A stretch of DNA of 13,741 nucleotides from positions 1-13,741 of the forward strand of contig JAKISR010000050.1 of the NCBI GenBank assembly GCA_021648465.1, in the 5' to 3' direction. The stretch is from Sulfurimonas sp. Lineage in GTDB: Bacteria; Campylobacterota; Campylobacteria; Campylobacterales; Sulfurimonadaceae. The notes beneath the pieces are model-generated. The model was not told where the DNA came from and ran no database searches. It saw only the letters and a list, made by a program, of their open reading frames with translations. A program made the position numbers and the translations under genes. Positions 8,418-13,741 of the stretch are shown one piece after another (position 1 is the stretch's first letter; every line of letters begins with the position of its first letter).

Positions 8418-8429
8418 CCAGGAACCTTA

Positions 8430-9212
8430 TTGAAATTTATAATTAAAATACTTAAAGATTTTCCAGCTTACCTTTGGAGTGGATGGGGTGCAATTGCATC
8501 TATTTTTCTTTTTATTGCTCTTTGGGATGTAGGAAATCAAGTTTATGGTAATTTAGTTTTACCTTCTCCCCTTGAAACATTTCAAACTCTTTTCGTTATG
8601 TTACAAGATGATTCTCTTTTAGCAGAAATAAAAACAACTCTTTATCGTGCTTCAGTTGGTTTTGGCATATCATTACTCTTTGGCTCACTTCTTGGACTTT
8701 TCGCAGGTTTCTTTGTAACTGCATCTATTATGAGTCGTCCTATAGTTACTATATTGGTTGGGATGCCACCTATTGCTTGGATAGTTTTAGCAATGATTTG
8801 GTTTGGTATGGGTGATGAAACAGTTATATTTACAGTTATAGTTGCATCATTTCCTATCATTTTTGTTGGTGCACTTCAAGGAACTAGAACACTCGATGGT
8901 GACTTAAAAGAGATGGCAAAAAGTTTTAAACTACCTTGGCATATGAAATTTTTAGATGTGTATTTTCCACATATCTTTTCTTATGTATTTCCAGCATGGG
9001 TATCTGCTCTTGGAATGTCATGGAAGATAGTAGTTATGGCTGAGCTTTTAGCTACAAGTGATGGTATTGGGGCATCTCTAGCAGTTGCTAGAAGTCAGTT
9101 AGACACTCCAGCTGCACTTGCTCTTGTAGTTATTATGATAGGCTCACTTATGTTTATAGAGTACATAATCTTAGAGCCAATCAAAAGAGAGGTTGAATTG
9201 TGGAGAAATTAG
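8430..9212 (+). CDS. NitT/TauT-type ABC transporter permease
   Basis: 260 residues, normal for the SsuC/TauC/NrtB permease family. Starts at TTG 8430, supported by AGGA seven bases upstream. About six membrane helices (roughly 20-36, 76-98, 108-126, 131-148, 187-207 and 228-247). LPSPLETF (44-51) is the typical family segment before the core domain. The cytoplasmic coupling (EAA) loop is DLKEMAKSFKLPWHMKFLDV near 158-177, followed by FP and then MSWKIVVMAELLA. It would form the inner-membrane channel for the ligand captured by the binding protein encoded at 6953. It overlaps the ATPase gene by 13 bp, which implies coupled translation. Confidence 0.95.
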   Translation: MKFIIKILKDFPAYLWSGWGAIASIFLFIALWDVGNQVYGNLVLPSPLETFQTLFVMLQDDSLLAEIKTTLYRASVGFGISLLFGSLLGLFAGFFVTASIMSRPIVTILVGMPPIAWIVLAMIWFGMGDETVIFTVIVASFPIIFVGALQGTRTLDGDLKEMAKSFKLPWHMKFLDVYFPHIFSYVFPAWVSALGMSWKIVVMAELLATSDGIGASLAVARSQLDTPAALALVVIMIGSLMFIEYIILEPIKREVELWRN

Positions 9213-9937
9213 AAGTTAAAGGACTAAATCATAGTTTTGGATTTACTAAAATACTAAAAGATATAGACTTTACTCTCCAAAAAGGAGAAGTACTCTCAAT
9301 AGTTGGTCCAAGTGGTGGTGGTAAAACCACCCTGCTTCACTTATGTGCAAATTTACTTGATGTTGAAGAGGGAAAAGTTACAAATACATTTAGAAGTAGT
9401 GCTTTTGCTTTTCAAGATGCAAGACTCCTTCCTTGGAAAAATGTTATTGATAATATTTCACTTGGTTTACTCGCTTATGGATGTAAAAAAAATGTAGCTA
9501 CACAACAATCTAAAGAGATTGCCATAAGATTTGGTCTTGAGGAAGATGATTTTGATAAATTTCCAAAAGACTTAAGTGGAGGAATGCGTCAGCGTGTAAG
9601 TTTTGCAAGAGCATTGGTTGTAAAACCTTCTCTTTTATTTCTTGATGAACCTTTTTCTGCCTTAGATATCGGACTAAAAAAAGAGCTTCAAAGCATACTT
9701 ATAAATATGATTGATAAAAAAGAAATAAGCATACTTTTTATTACACATGATTTGATGGAAGCTATAAGACTTAGTGATAAGATACTACTTTTAAAAGCAG
9801 ACCCAGGTCATGTAGTAAAAAAGTTTTCATACGATATGCCGCAAAAAGATAGAGATGATAAATATGTTTATGCTCAAAGTGCAAAAATACTACAAGATGA
9901 AGAGATTATAGATACATTTGAATTGGAGCTAAAGTAA
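9200..9937 (+). CDS. NitT/TauT-type ABC transporter ATPase
   Basis: 245 residues, starting at GTG 9200 inside the permease gene. All nucleotide-binding motifs are present: Walker A GPSGGGKTT (36-44), Q-loop Q72 in FQDARLLPW, ABC signature LSGGMRQR (125-132), Walker B LLFLDE (145-150), D-loop SALD (153-156) and H-loop histidine H183 in ITHD. The FQDxxLLPW sequence is typical of the SsuB/TauB/NrtD subfamily, agreeing with the permease and binding protein. It powers ligand uptake at the cytoplasmic face. Its TAA stop overlaps the ATG of the following nnrS gene (TAATG), so NnrS is co-produced with the transporter. Confidence 0.96.
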   Translation: MEKLEVKGLNHSFGFTKILKDIDFTLQKGEVLSIVGPSGGGKTTLLHLCANLLDVEEGKVTNTFRSSAFAFQDARLLPWKNVIDNISLGLLAYGCKKNVATQQSKEIAIRFGLEEDDFDKFPKDLSGGMRQRVSFARALVVKPSLLFLDEPFSALDIGLKKELQSILINMIDKKEISILFITHDLMEAIRLSDKILLLKADPGHVVKKFSYDMPQKDRDDKYVYAQSAKILQDEEIIDTFELELK

Positions 9938-11178
9938 TGAGTCAAATAGAAGAAAAATCACACGCTACCAATCATTACCTTTACTATCCAGATGAAAAAA
10001 ATATACCTCCTTACTTGGCTTATGGATTTAGACCAATATTTTTAGTTTTAGCTCCATATATGCTCATAAGCATGTTACTTTGGGGACTTGTTTTAGGTGG
10101 TTTTTTACACTTAGAATTTTTAGGAGACACTCTCACTTGGCACATATATGAGATGCTTTTTGGTCTTATAACAGCTGGTATATTAGCATTTTTAGCAACT
10201 GGTTTACCAGAACTATTTCCAGGGCTTATCCCACTTGTTGGAAAACGATTAAAACATATAGTTATACTCTGGCTCTTAGGGCGAATTAGCTTTTGGTTTA
10301 TAGATATCACAGGTATCTATTTAACAGCTTTTTTAAACCTTGCCATGTTAGGTTGGGTTATATGGTTTGGGAAAGATGCAGTTCTTGATAAACTTCAAAG
10401 ACACGCTTCTATAGGCTACGCAGCTGTTGCACTTTTTATCATAGAGGTTTGGTTTTTTGCGTCTCAGCTTGGGTTTGCAATAACTTCTGGGATGGATATT
10501 TTAAAAGTGGCTCTTGGTGCTATAGTAGTTTTAGTTCTGCTTGCTCTAAGACGTGTAAACATGGAGGCTATAAATGAAATACTCGAAGATAAAAATATAG
10601 ATGATGTATTTATATCCCGTCCACCAAAAACAAATCTTGCAATTTTTACAGTTATAGTTTTTACGATAGTTGAATTTTTATACCCTCAAAATTCTGCTCT
10701 AGCTTGGATAGGGTTTGCTTGTGGAGCAGCTATACTTGGCATAACAAGTGAATACAAACTTGAAAATAAATTTATATTAAATCAACCTTATGTTATTTAC
10801 TTAGCTTCTATCTATGCCCTTCTAAGTATAGGATACGCTCTAATGGCATGGGACTTACTAAATCCAGATATCAACGGGATAAATCACTTTAGACACTTTA
10901 TAACAAGCGGAGGAATCGGTCTCTCATACATTGCTGTTATGCTTATCATCACATGGGCGCATACAGGACGACATATTACAGCAAATATCTATACTCACTT
11001 AATGGTGTTTTTTATAATATTTGCAACATTTATGAGAGGACTTATTCCATTTTTTGAAGAGTACACAAACGAACTTTATCTCTACTCTTCAATCATTTGG
11101 AGTATTCCGTTTGCTATATATATAAAACAATATTATAAATTTTTACTAAACCCTCGTGCAGATGGGATTAAAGGGTAA
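9937..11178 (+). CDS. nnrS: NnrS-family integral membrane protein
   Basis: 413 residues with about 12 hydrophobic helices, matching NnrS (Pfam PF05940). Members of this family have been linked to nitric oxide tolerance and reported to bind haem and copper; the biochemical role is not settled. Family landmarks are the N-terminal YGFRPIF, WHIYEMLFG (W68-H69, E72), NHFRHFITSGGIG and WAHTGRHI. The histidines in these are candidate metal ligands. An odd point is that the stretch after WHIYEMLFG reads ATGLPELFPGLIPLVGKR, where many NnrS proteins have an LTAxPNWTG-like sequence, so it may belong to a divergent subfamily. It overlaps the ATPase stop codon and so is the last gene of the Fur-boxed operon. 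No nitric oxide reductase or denitrification gene is visible nearby. Confidence 0.88.
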   Translation: MSQIEEKSHATNHYLYYPDEKNIPPYLAYGFRPIFLVLAPYMLISMLLWGLVLGGFLHLEFLGDTLTWHIYEMLFGLITAGILAFLATGLPELFPGLIPLVGKRLKHIVILWLLGRISFWFIDITGIYLTAFLNLAMLGWVIWFGKDAVLDKLQRHASIGYAAVALFIIEVWFFASQLGFAITSGMDILKVALGAIVVLVLLALRRVNMEAINEILEDKNIDDVFISRPPKTNLAIFTVIVFTIVEFLYPQNSALAWIGFACGAAILGITSEYKLENKFILNQPYVIYLASIYALLSIGYALMAWDLLNPDINGINHFRHFITSGGIGLSYIAVMLIITWAHTGRHITANIYTHLMVFFIIFATFMRGLIPFFEEYTNELYLYSSIIWSIPFAIYIKQYYKFLLNPRADGIKG

Positions 11179-11208
11179 AATTTATTTCTTTACTTCCAAG
11201 CTATAGTA

Positions 11209-11895
11209 TTAAAGTGAGGGAAACTGAACCCCTTCTATAAAGCTATCAGCTTGAATATCTATATCTTCTATAATTTCTTGACCTCTAAATGAGTACCCAA
11301 CCATAAATCCTGCACCCTCTCTTTTTGGGTCTTTACAGTATAATGCGTTTATTTGCATTATTAAACTACCTGTAGCTGCTGGTGATGTTTTTGCTTTTAA
11401 AATCTGTTTTGTTTCAACACACGGATAACCTCTTTTTTCTGTTGAATTAAGCTTTGAACTTAATATACTATATCTTTTATCGTTCTTTATTTTCGATGTT
11501 TCGTTTTTAATTAAATCATAAAACTCTTTTTTTTCAACTATATATATTGGGAAAAAAATAACTTTTGCTTCATAACTTCCTTCATTATCTTTTTTACCCA
11601 TGATTACTTTACTATTAGATTTATCCAATACAGACCATCCAGTTGAATTTGGTGAATGTATTTTTATATAATCACCCTCAAATAAATAATTTGCTGGCAA
11701 TATTTTTGATACTTTTTTTTCTGAATTTGTTTCTAACTTTTTTGATGGTTTTAGTGTTGTTTTTTTTAATATTTTTTCTGATACTTTTTCTGATTTCTCT
11801 TGAGTTTGTTTTGGTGTTTCAGCCTCTGCACAACTTACAAAAAACATTGTTAAAGCTAGTAACAACATCCCTTGTATCATAATCGTTTTATTCAT
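11209..11895 (-). CDS. Lipoprotein of unknown function
   Basis: 228 residues. The N-terminus is a lipoprotein signal, MNKTIMIQGMLLLALTMFFVSC, written here only as landmarks: basic K3, hydrophobic run 5-20, and lipobox FVS before C22. A Lys/Glu/Ser/Thr-rich linker follows (about 23-66), then a compact domain (about 67-228) with GDYIKIHSPNSTGWSV and GYSFRGQE. Two cysteines (C159 and C187) could form a disulfide in the periplasm. I do not recognise the fold; the opening resembles small domains that detect or carry ligands, but this is weak. AAAGGG precedes the ATG. Stops converge with nnrS at a distance of 30 bp. It is single, with its own promoter. Confidence 0.7.
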   Translation of the reverse strand: MNKTIMIQGMLLLALTMFFVSCAEAETPKQTQEKSEKVSEKILKKTTLKPSKKLETNSEKKVSKILPANYLFEGDYIKIHSPNSTGWSVLDKSNSKVIMGKKDNEGSYEAKVIFFPIYIVEKKEFYDLIKNETSKIKNDKRYSILSSKLNSTEKRGYPCVETKQILKAKTSPAATGSLIMQINALYCKDPKREGAGFMVGYSFRGQEIIEDIDIQADSFIEGVQFPSL

Positions 11896-11922
11896 TCTTA
11901 TGCCCTTTATTTTTCAAAAGTG

Positions 11923-11928
11923 ATTATA
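11923..11928 (-). promoter_or_regulatory. -10 element of the lipoprotein gene
   Basis: On the minus strand this reads TATAAT, about 28 bp upstream of the lipoprotein ATG. The upstream sequence is a chain of A/T runs, as usual for Campylobacterota sigma-70 promoters that lack a strong -35. Confidence 0.5.
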
Positions 11929-12004
11929 TCAAAAACAATATAATAATTCTTTTTTTTAATCTTTTTAATTGTATTATTCATTTTTATGTATGAACCTAAA
12001 GGGA

Positions 12005-12190
12005 TATAATGAGCATCTACAGAGAATACGACATTCTTCAGTAGATAAAATTTAAAACTCCTACAAATAGGGCTTTAAGAGAGCATATTATAGCTTTTTT
12101 TTCTTAAAAGTCCGATGAGAGTCCGATAGAAAATAAATTTCGTATATAGCCTATAACTCCTAGTGATAGGCTCTTGCAAAAGTTTTTAAT
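12005..12190 (+). ncRNA. Possible small RNA between the lipoprotein gene and ardA
   Basis: The 296-bp spacer 11896-12192 has no plausible ORF. On the plus strand TATAAT (12005-12010) follows periodic T runs, and about 5 bp later a two-part hairpin begins: ATCTAC (12015-12020) with GTAGAT (12041-12046), and inside it AGAAT with ATTCT. A direct repeat AGTCCGAT occurs at 12109-12116 and 12120-12127 (11-bp period). The segment closes with the hairpin 12148-12172 and a T-rich tail up to 12190. This is the layout of a roughly 165-nt transcript, but it rests on composition alone. The direct repeat could also be a scar of a mobile element. Confidence 0.3.
12148..12172 (-). terminator. Hairpin terminator, probably bidirectional, downstream of ardA
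   Basis: AGCCTAT (12148-12154) pairs with ATAGGCT (12166-12172), with a further ACT/AGT pair inside the loop. It lies 20 bp after the ardA stop codon. On the plus strand it is followed by CTTGCAAAAGTTTTT, so it could also end a plus-strand RNA. Confidence 0.6.
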
Positions 12191-12192
12191 TT

Positions 12193-12732
12193 TTAAAACA
12201 CTCTTCCAATAATATTGCTCTCAAACTCACAATAATCCATCCTCAAATCTCTAGCCATTTTTTCATAATCAAGATAAAATTCTAAACTTTTTGGTATCTC
12301 TCCATAAAGTCCATCATCTACAAATTTCATAGCCAAAAGTTCAAAAGTATCTGTAAAAGATTTGTTTGAACGAAAATCATAAATTGATACATCATAGTTG
12401 TCTATACCAATATCGATAACTTCTCTTTCTTTGTATCCCTCATGAGATAAAAGCTTAAGCTTTAAAAAATCTTCTTCACTATACTCTTCTAGTATTTCTG
12501 CGACTTCATTGAGTTTATAAATATCATCATACTCCCCAATATATATTACTGCCTCATAGTCTGTTATAAACACTTCTTCATGATAATGTTCGCTTTGACA
12601 AGCTTTCTTACCTGCATAACATACATTTTCAATAGACTCAGCAAGTAAATCTCCATTCATCGGTAACTCATACCACTCTCCAACTAAATGACCGTTGTTA
12701 TAAGCCTCTAAATCTGTAATGTAAATTCTCAT
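12193..12732 (-). CDS. ardA: Antirestriction protein ArdA
   Basis: 179 residues, close to the 165-180 usual for ArdA. ArdA is an acidic, elongated dimer that mimics bent B-form DNA and blocks type I restriction enzymes; it is typically carried by plasmids, integrative conjugative elements and phages to protect incoming DNA. Seen: the N-terminal signature IYITDLEAYNNGHLVGEWYE with L23-P24 after it, FITDYEA (55-61), IGEYDDIYKLNEVAE (from 66), and the C-terminal FYLDYEKMARDLRMD. D and E residues are abundant. AAAGG precedes the ATG. All ten glycines use GGN codons and the stop is TAA, so it follows the standard code, unlike the frame at 13133. No relaxase, integrase or conjugation gene is visible. 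It is divergent from the structured RNA at 12769. Confidence 0.93.
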   Translation of the reverse strand: MRIYITDLEAYNNGHLVGEWYELPMNGDLLAESIENVCYAGKKACQSEHYHEEVFITDYEAVIYIGEYDDIYKLNEVAEILEEYSEEDFLKLKLLSHEGYKEREVIDIGIDNYDVSIYDFRSNKSFTDTFELLAMKFVDDGLYGEIPKSLEFYLDYEKMARDLRMDYCEFESNIIGRVF

Positions 12733-12734
12733 AA

Positions 12735-12764
12735 TTGACCTTTTATCAAATATTTTTGTAAAAT
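12735..12764 (+). promoter_or_regulatory. Sigma-70-type promoter for the structured RNA
   Basis: TTGACC (12735-12740) and TAAAAT (12759-12764) are spaced 18 bp, with a T run between. This would start a plus-strand RNA at about 12769-12772, exactly where the first hairpin begins. The -35 overlaps the ardA ribosome binding region on the opposite strand, so the two divergent units share control DNA. Confidence 0.6.
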
Positions 12765-12768
12765 GTTT

Positions 12769-13085
12769 GGCGACTGTAAGTCGAAACTAAGCGAAAGCAA
12801 GAAGCTTTCAAGATAAACATGTTCTTTTGGGCTTAAATGCCCTTTTGAACAAAGACCGAGAATGAATTAAATTTAGAGAAAAATACTACTTGTATTATTT
12901 TTATATAGATTTACATTCGTAAAAATTCTCGTGTCTCAAAAGGGTTTTAAGTTCATTTAGAACTTCATAATAAATAGATTTACTGTTTAGATATTAAAGG
13001 AGTGGGAACGACTATATTTTGTGAGTAAGAGTAGAGACCAAGGCTCTACGGTAGCAATCAGAGATTTAAGCTCTGATTTTAATTT
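12769..13085 (+). ncRNA. Large structured non-coding RNA of unknown class
   Basis: About 315 nt with no ORF but dense complementary pairing. In order: CGACT/AGTCG (12771-12775 with 12779-12783); GAAAGC/GCTTTC (12793-12798 with 12804-12809); TGTTC/GAACA enclosing GGGC/GCCC (12820-12851); a long-range helix of 9 bp (12840-12848 with 12936-12944) continued by 3 and 7 bp (12854-12863 with 12925-12935); inside it TTTAC/GTAAA (12910-12923); AAGTTC/GAACTT (12949-12965); GTAGAG/CTCTAC (13031-13049); and the closing AATCAGAG/CTCTGATT hairpin. The 12839-12851 pairings compete, so a switch is possible. I checked by eye for tmRNA, RNase P RNA, 6S and group II intron landmarks and found none. Size, complexity and the ardA neighbour recall the large ornate RNAs of mobile elements (GOLLD, ROOL, ARRPOF types), but I cannot match it to one. 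Confidence 0.68.
13056..13083 (+). terminator. Terminator hairpin closing the structured RNA
   Basis: A perfect 8-bp stem (AATCAGAG at 13056-13063, CTCTGATT at 13071-13078) with a 7-nt loop is followed by TTTAATTT. It gives the 3' limit of the plus-strand RNA. Confidence 0.6.
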
Positions 13086-13100
13086 CAATAAATTTCTTAA

Positions 13101-13134
13101 CTAAAAAATCAGCTAACTTAATAATTAACTGATT
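13101..13134 (-). terminator. Terminator of the recoded gene
   Basis: On the minus strand AATCAG (13134-13129) pairs with CTGATT (13112-13107), directly followed by a run of T (to 13103). The stem overlaps the TAA stop of the frame at 13133. Its position supports that TAA, and not any of the nine upstream TGA codons, is the real end of that gene. Confidence 0.65.
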
Positions 13135-13735
13135 AGTTAACCTTTTTTAAATTCTCAATAATCTTTCCATAATTCCATCACATACCACCAACTACATTAG
13201 CTTCTATAAATTTACTTTTTAGTTTAGCTGGGTCAGATACAGATATTCAGTTTGCAATACCTTCAACAGATAAAGGTTCATCTATATTTCAACTTATTAG
13301 TTTGTTTATAAATTTTACTAAGTTGGTTTTTGAGCCAATATTTAATCAATCTTCTTTATCAATAAAAGCTCCACTCTCTCAAAAGTTTCAGTTTTTTATA
13401 TCAATATTCTTTACACTTAAATTTAATCATGGAATAGTTAAAGTATTACTTTGCAACTCTTTAATAATTCTATTTGTAATCTCTTTAGGTATCAAATCAA
13501 AACCACTCTTTTTAAGAAACTCTAAAACTTTTTTCTGTTTTTCTTGTTGTTCAGACTCCATTTCTAAAAGTTCTTTCATTTGAATTTTATGATTTTGTAA
13601 AACTCATGTTTTCATTTTTCAAGCTTGAGCTTCTATGTTTTTAAATTTAGCTGTTATTCTGTCTATATGCTGTTGTAAATCACTAGTGGAGTCAATGGTT
13701 GAAAAACTTGTAATATCTACTTGTGAGAGTTGCAT
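13133..13735 (-). CDS. Recoded gene: TGA used as a sense codon (probably glycine); coiled-coil protein of unknown function
   Basis: From ATG 13735 to TAA 13133 there are 200 codons with nine in-frame TGA (plus-strand TCA at 13178, 13247, 13289, 13346, 13379, 13388, 13427, 13604 and 13619) and no TAA or TAG. Between the TGAs the protein is smooth and plausible: a charged helical or coiled-coil region (about residues 20-85, rich in K, E and Q), then a compact C-terminal part with SGAFIDKED, LSVEGIAN, SVSDPAKLKSKFIEANVVGG and NYGKIIENLKKVN. Read as Gly, total glycine is 16 of 200 and sequences such as IPGLN, NFGESG and GGMGWNYGK result. Read as Trp, tryptophan would reach 5%, which is high. This fits code 25 (Gracilibacteria and Absconditabacteria) better than code 4. 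The frame is open to the window edge, so the start may lie further upstream. Family not recognised. Confidence 0.72.
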
Positions 13736-13741
13736 ACTTGA

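Noticed and set aside
12109..12130. Hammerhead-like ribozyme core (GATGAG ... CGA ... GAAA)
   Set aside because: The required CTGATGA is CCGATGA here, and there is no stem between the two core parts. It is only a short direct repeat.
12769..13085. tmRNA, RNase P RNA, 6S RNA or group II intron
   Set aside because: No tRNA-like ends or tag reading frame ending in ALAA, no RNase P conserved core sequences, no long 6S-type rod with central bubble, and no domain V motif could be seen.
13302..13583. A 93-codon plus-strand ORF at the right end
   Set aside because: It lies antisense to the TGA-recoded gene, has a biased F/S/L/K composition and no ribosome binding site. It is the shadow of the minus-strand frame.
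13133..13735. Reading the TGA-rich frame as a pseudogene
   Set aside because: Decay should also give TAA, TAG and frameshifts. In this AT-rich DNA TAA would be the commonest random stop, yet only TGA occurs, nine times, and the protein between is well formed and followed by a terminator.
13133..13735. TGA = Trp (code 4) for the recoded frame
   Set aside because: Not excluded, but it would give 5% Trp and put Trp at turn-like sites next to N, D, S and P, where Gly fits better. Kept as the alternative.
1..13741. CRISPR array, tRNA or rRNA genes
   Set aside because: I saw no regularly spaced repeats of 23 bases or more, no cloverleaf with TTCGA/TTCAA arm, and no conserved rRNA segments on either strand.

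Overview
The window looks like an AT-rich Campylobacterota (Sulfurimonas/Arcobacter-type) chromosome segment. The grounds are its low GC, an M1 aminopeptidase N, a haem-c-type diguanylate cyclase, a periplasmic beta-propeller protein, an NnrS protein and Fur-box-controlled transport genes. All of these genes read in the standard genetic code. Placement below phylum level is not possible from the sequence alone.

Left part (1-5675): the 5' end of a gene leaving the window (minus), a membrane diguanylate cyclase with a periplasmic CxxCH haem motif (153-1991, minus), an exported WD40-like propeller protein (2156-3106, plus) and pepN (3117-5675, minus).

Middle (5778-11178): an apparently iron-responsive cluster in two transcription units. 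Unit 1 starts at a near-consensus Fur box (5792-5810). It encodes an outer-membrane beta-barrel protein broken by a one-base frameshift, a 58-residue small protein and a NitT/TauT-type substrate-binding protein, and it ends in a hairpin terminator at 8006. Unit 2 follows a 400-bp regulatory spacer with up to three Fur-like boxes. It encodes the matching permease, ATPase and an NnrS-family membrane protein with overlapping reading frames. Together these would move a small ligand across both membranes under iron control, with NnrS coupled to the uptake. The substrate cannot be read from the sequence.

Right part (11209-13741): a lipoprotein of unknown function, a spacer with a possible small RNA, ardA (DNA-mimic antirestriction protein, a mobile-element marker), and divergent from ardA a roughly 315-nt region with a promoter, many nested stems including a 19-bp long-range helix, and a terminator. 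It looks like a large structured non-coding RNA that I cannot assign to a known class.

The most surprising feature is at the right edge. On the minus strand (13133-13735) a 200-codon reading frame holds nine in-frame TGA codons but no TAA or TAG until its end, where it has its own terminator. It reads as a sensible protein if TGA is a sense codon, best glycine (genetic code 25, Gracilibacteria/Absconditabacteria). ardA, only 400 bp away, uses the standard code. The window therefore contains a code boundary, caused either by lateral transfer or a mobile element, or by a chimeric assembly.
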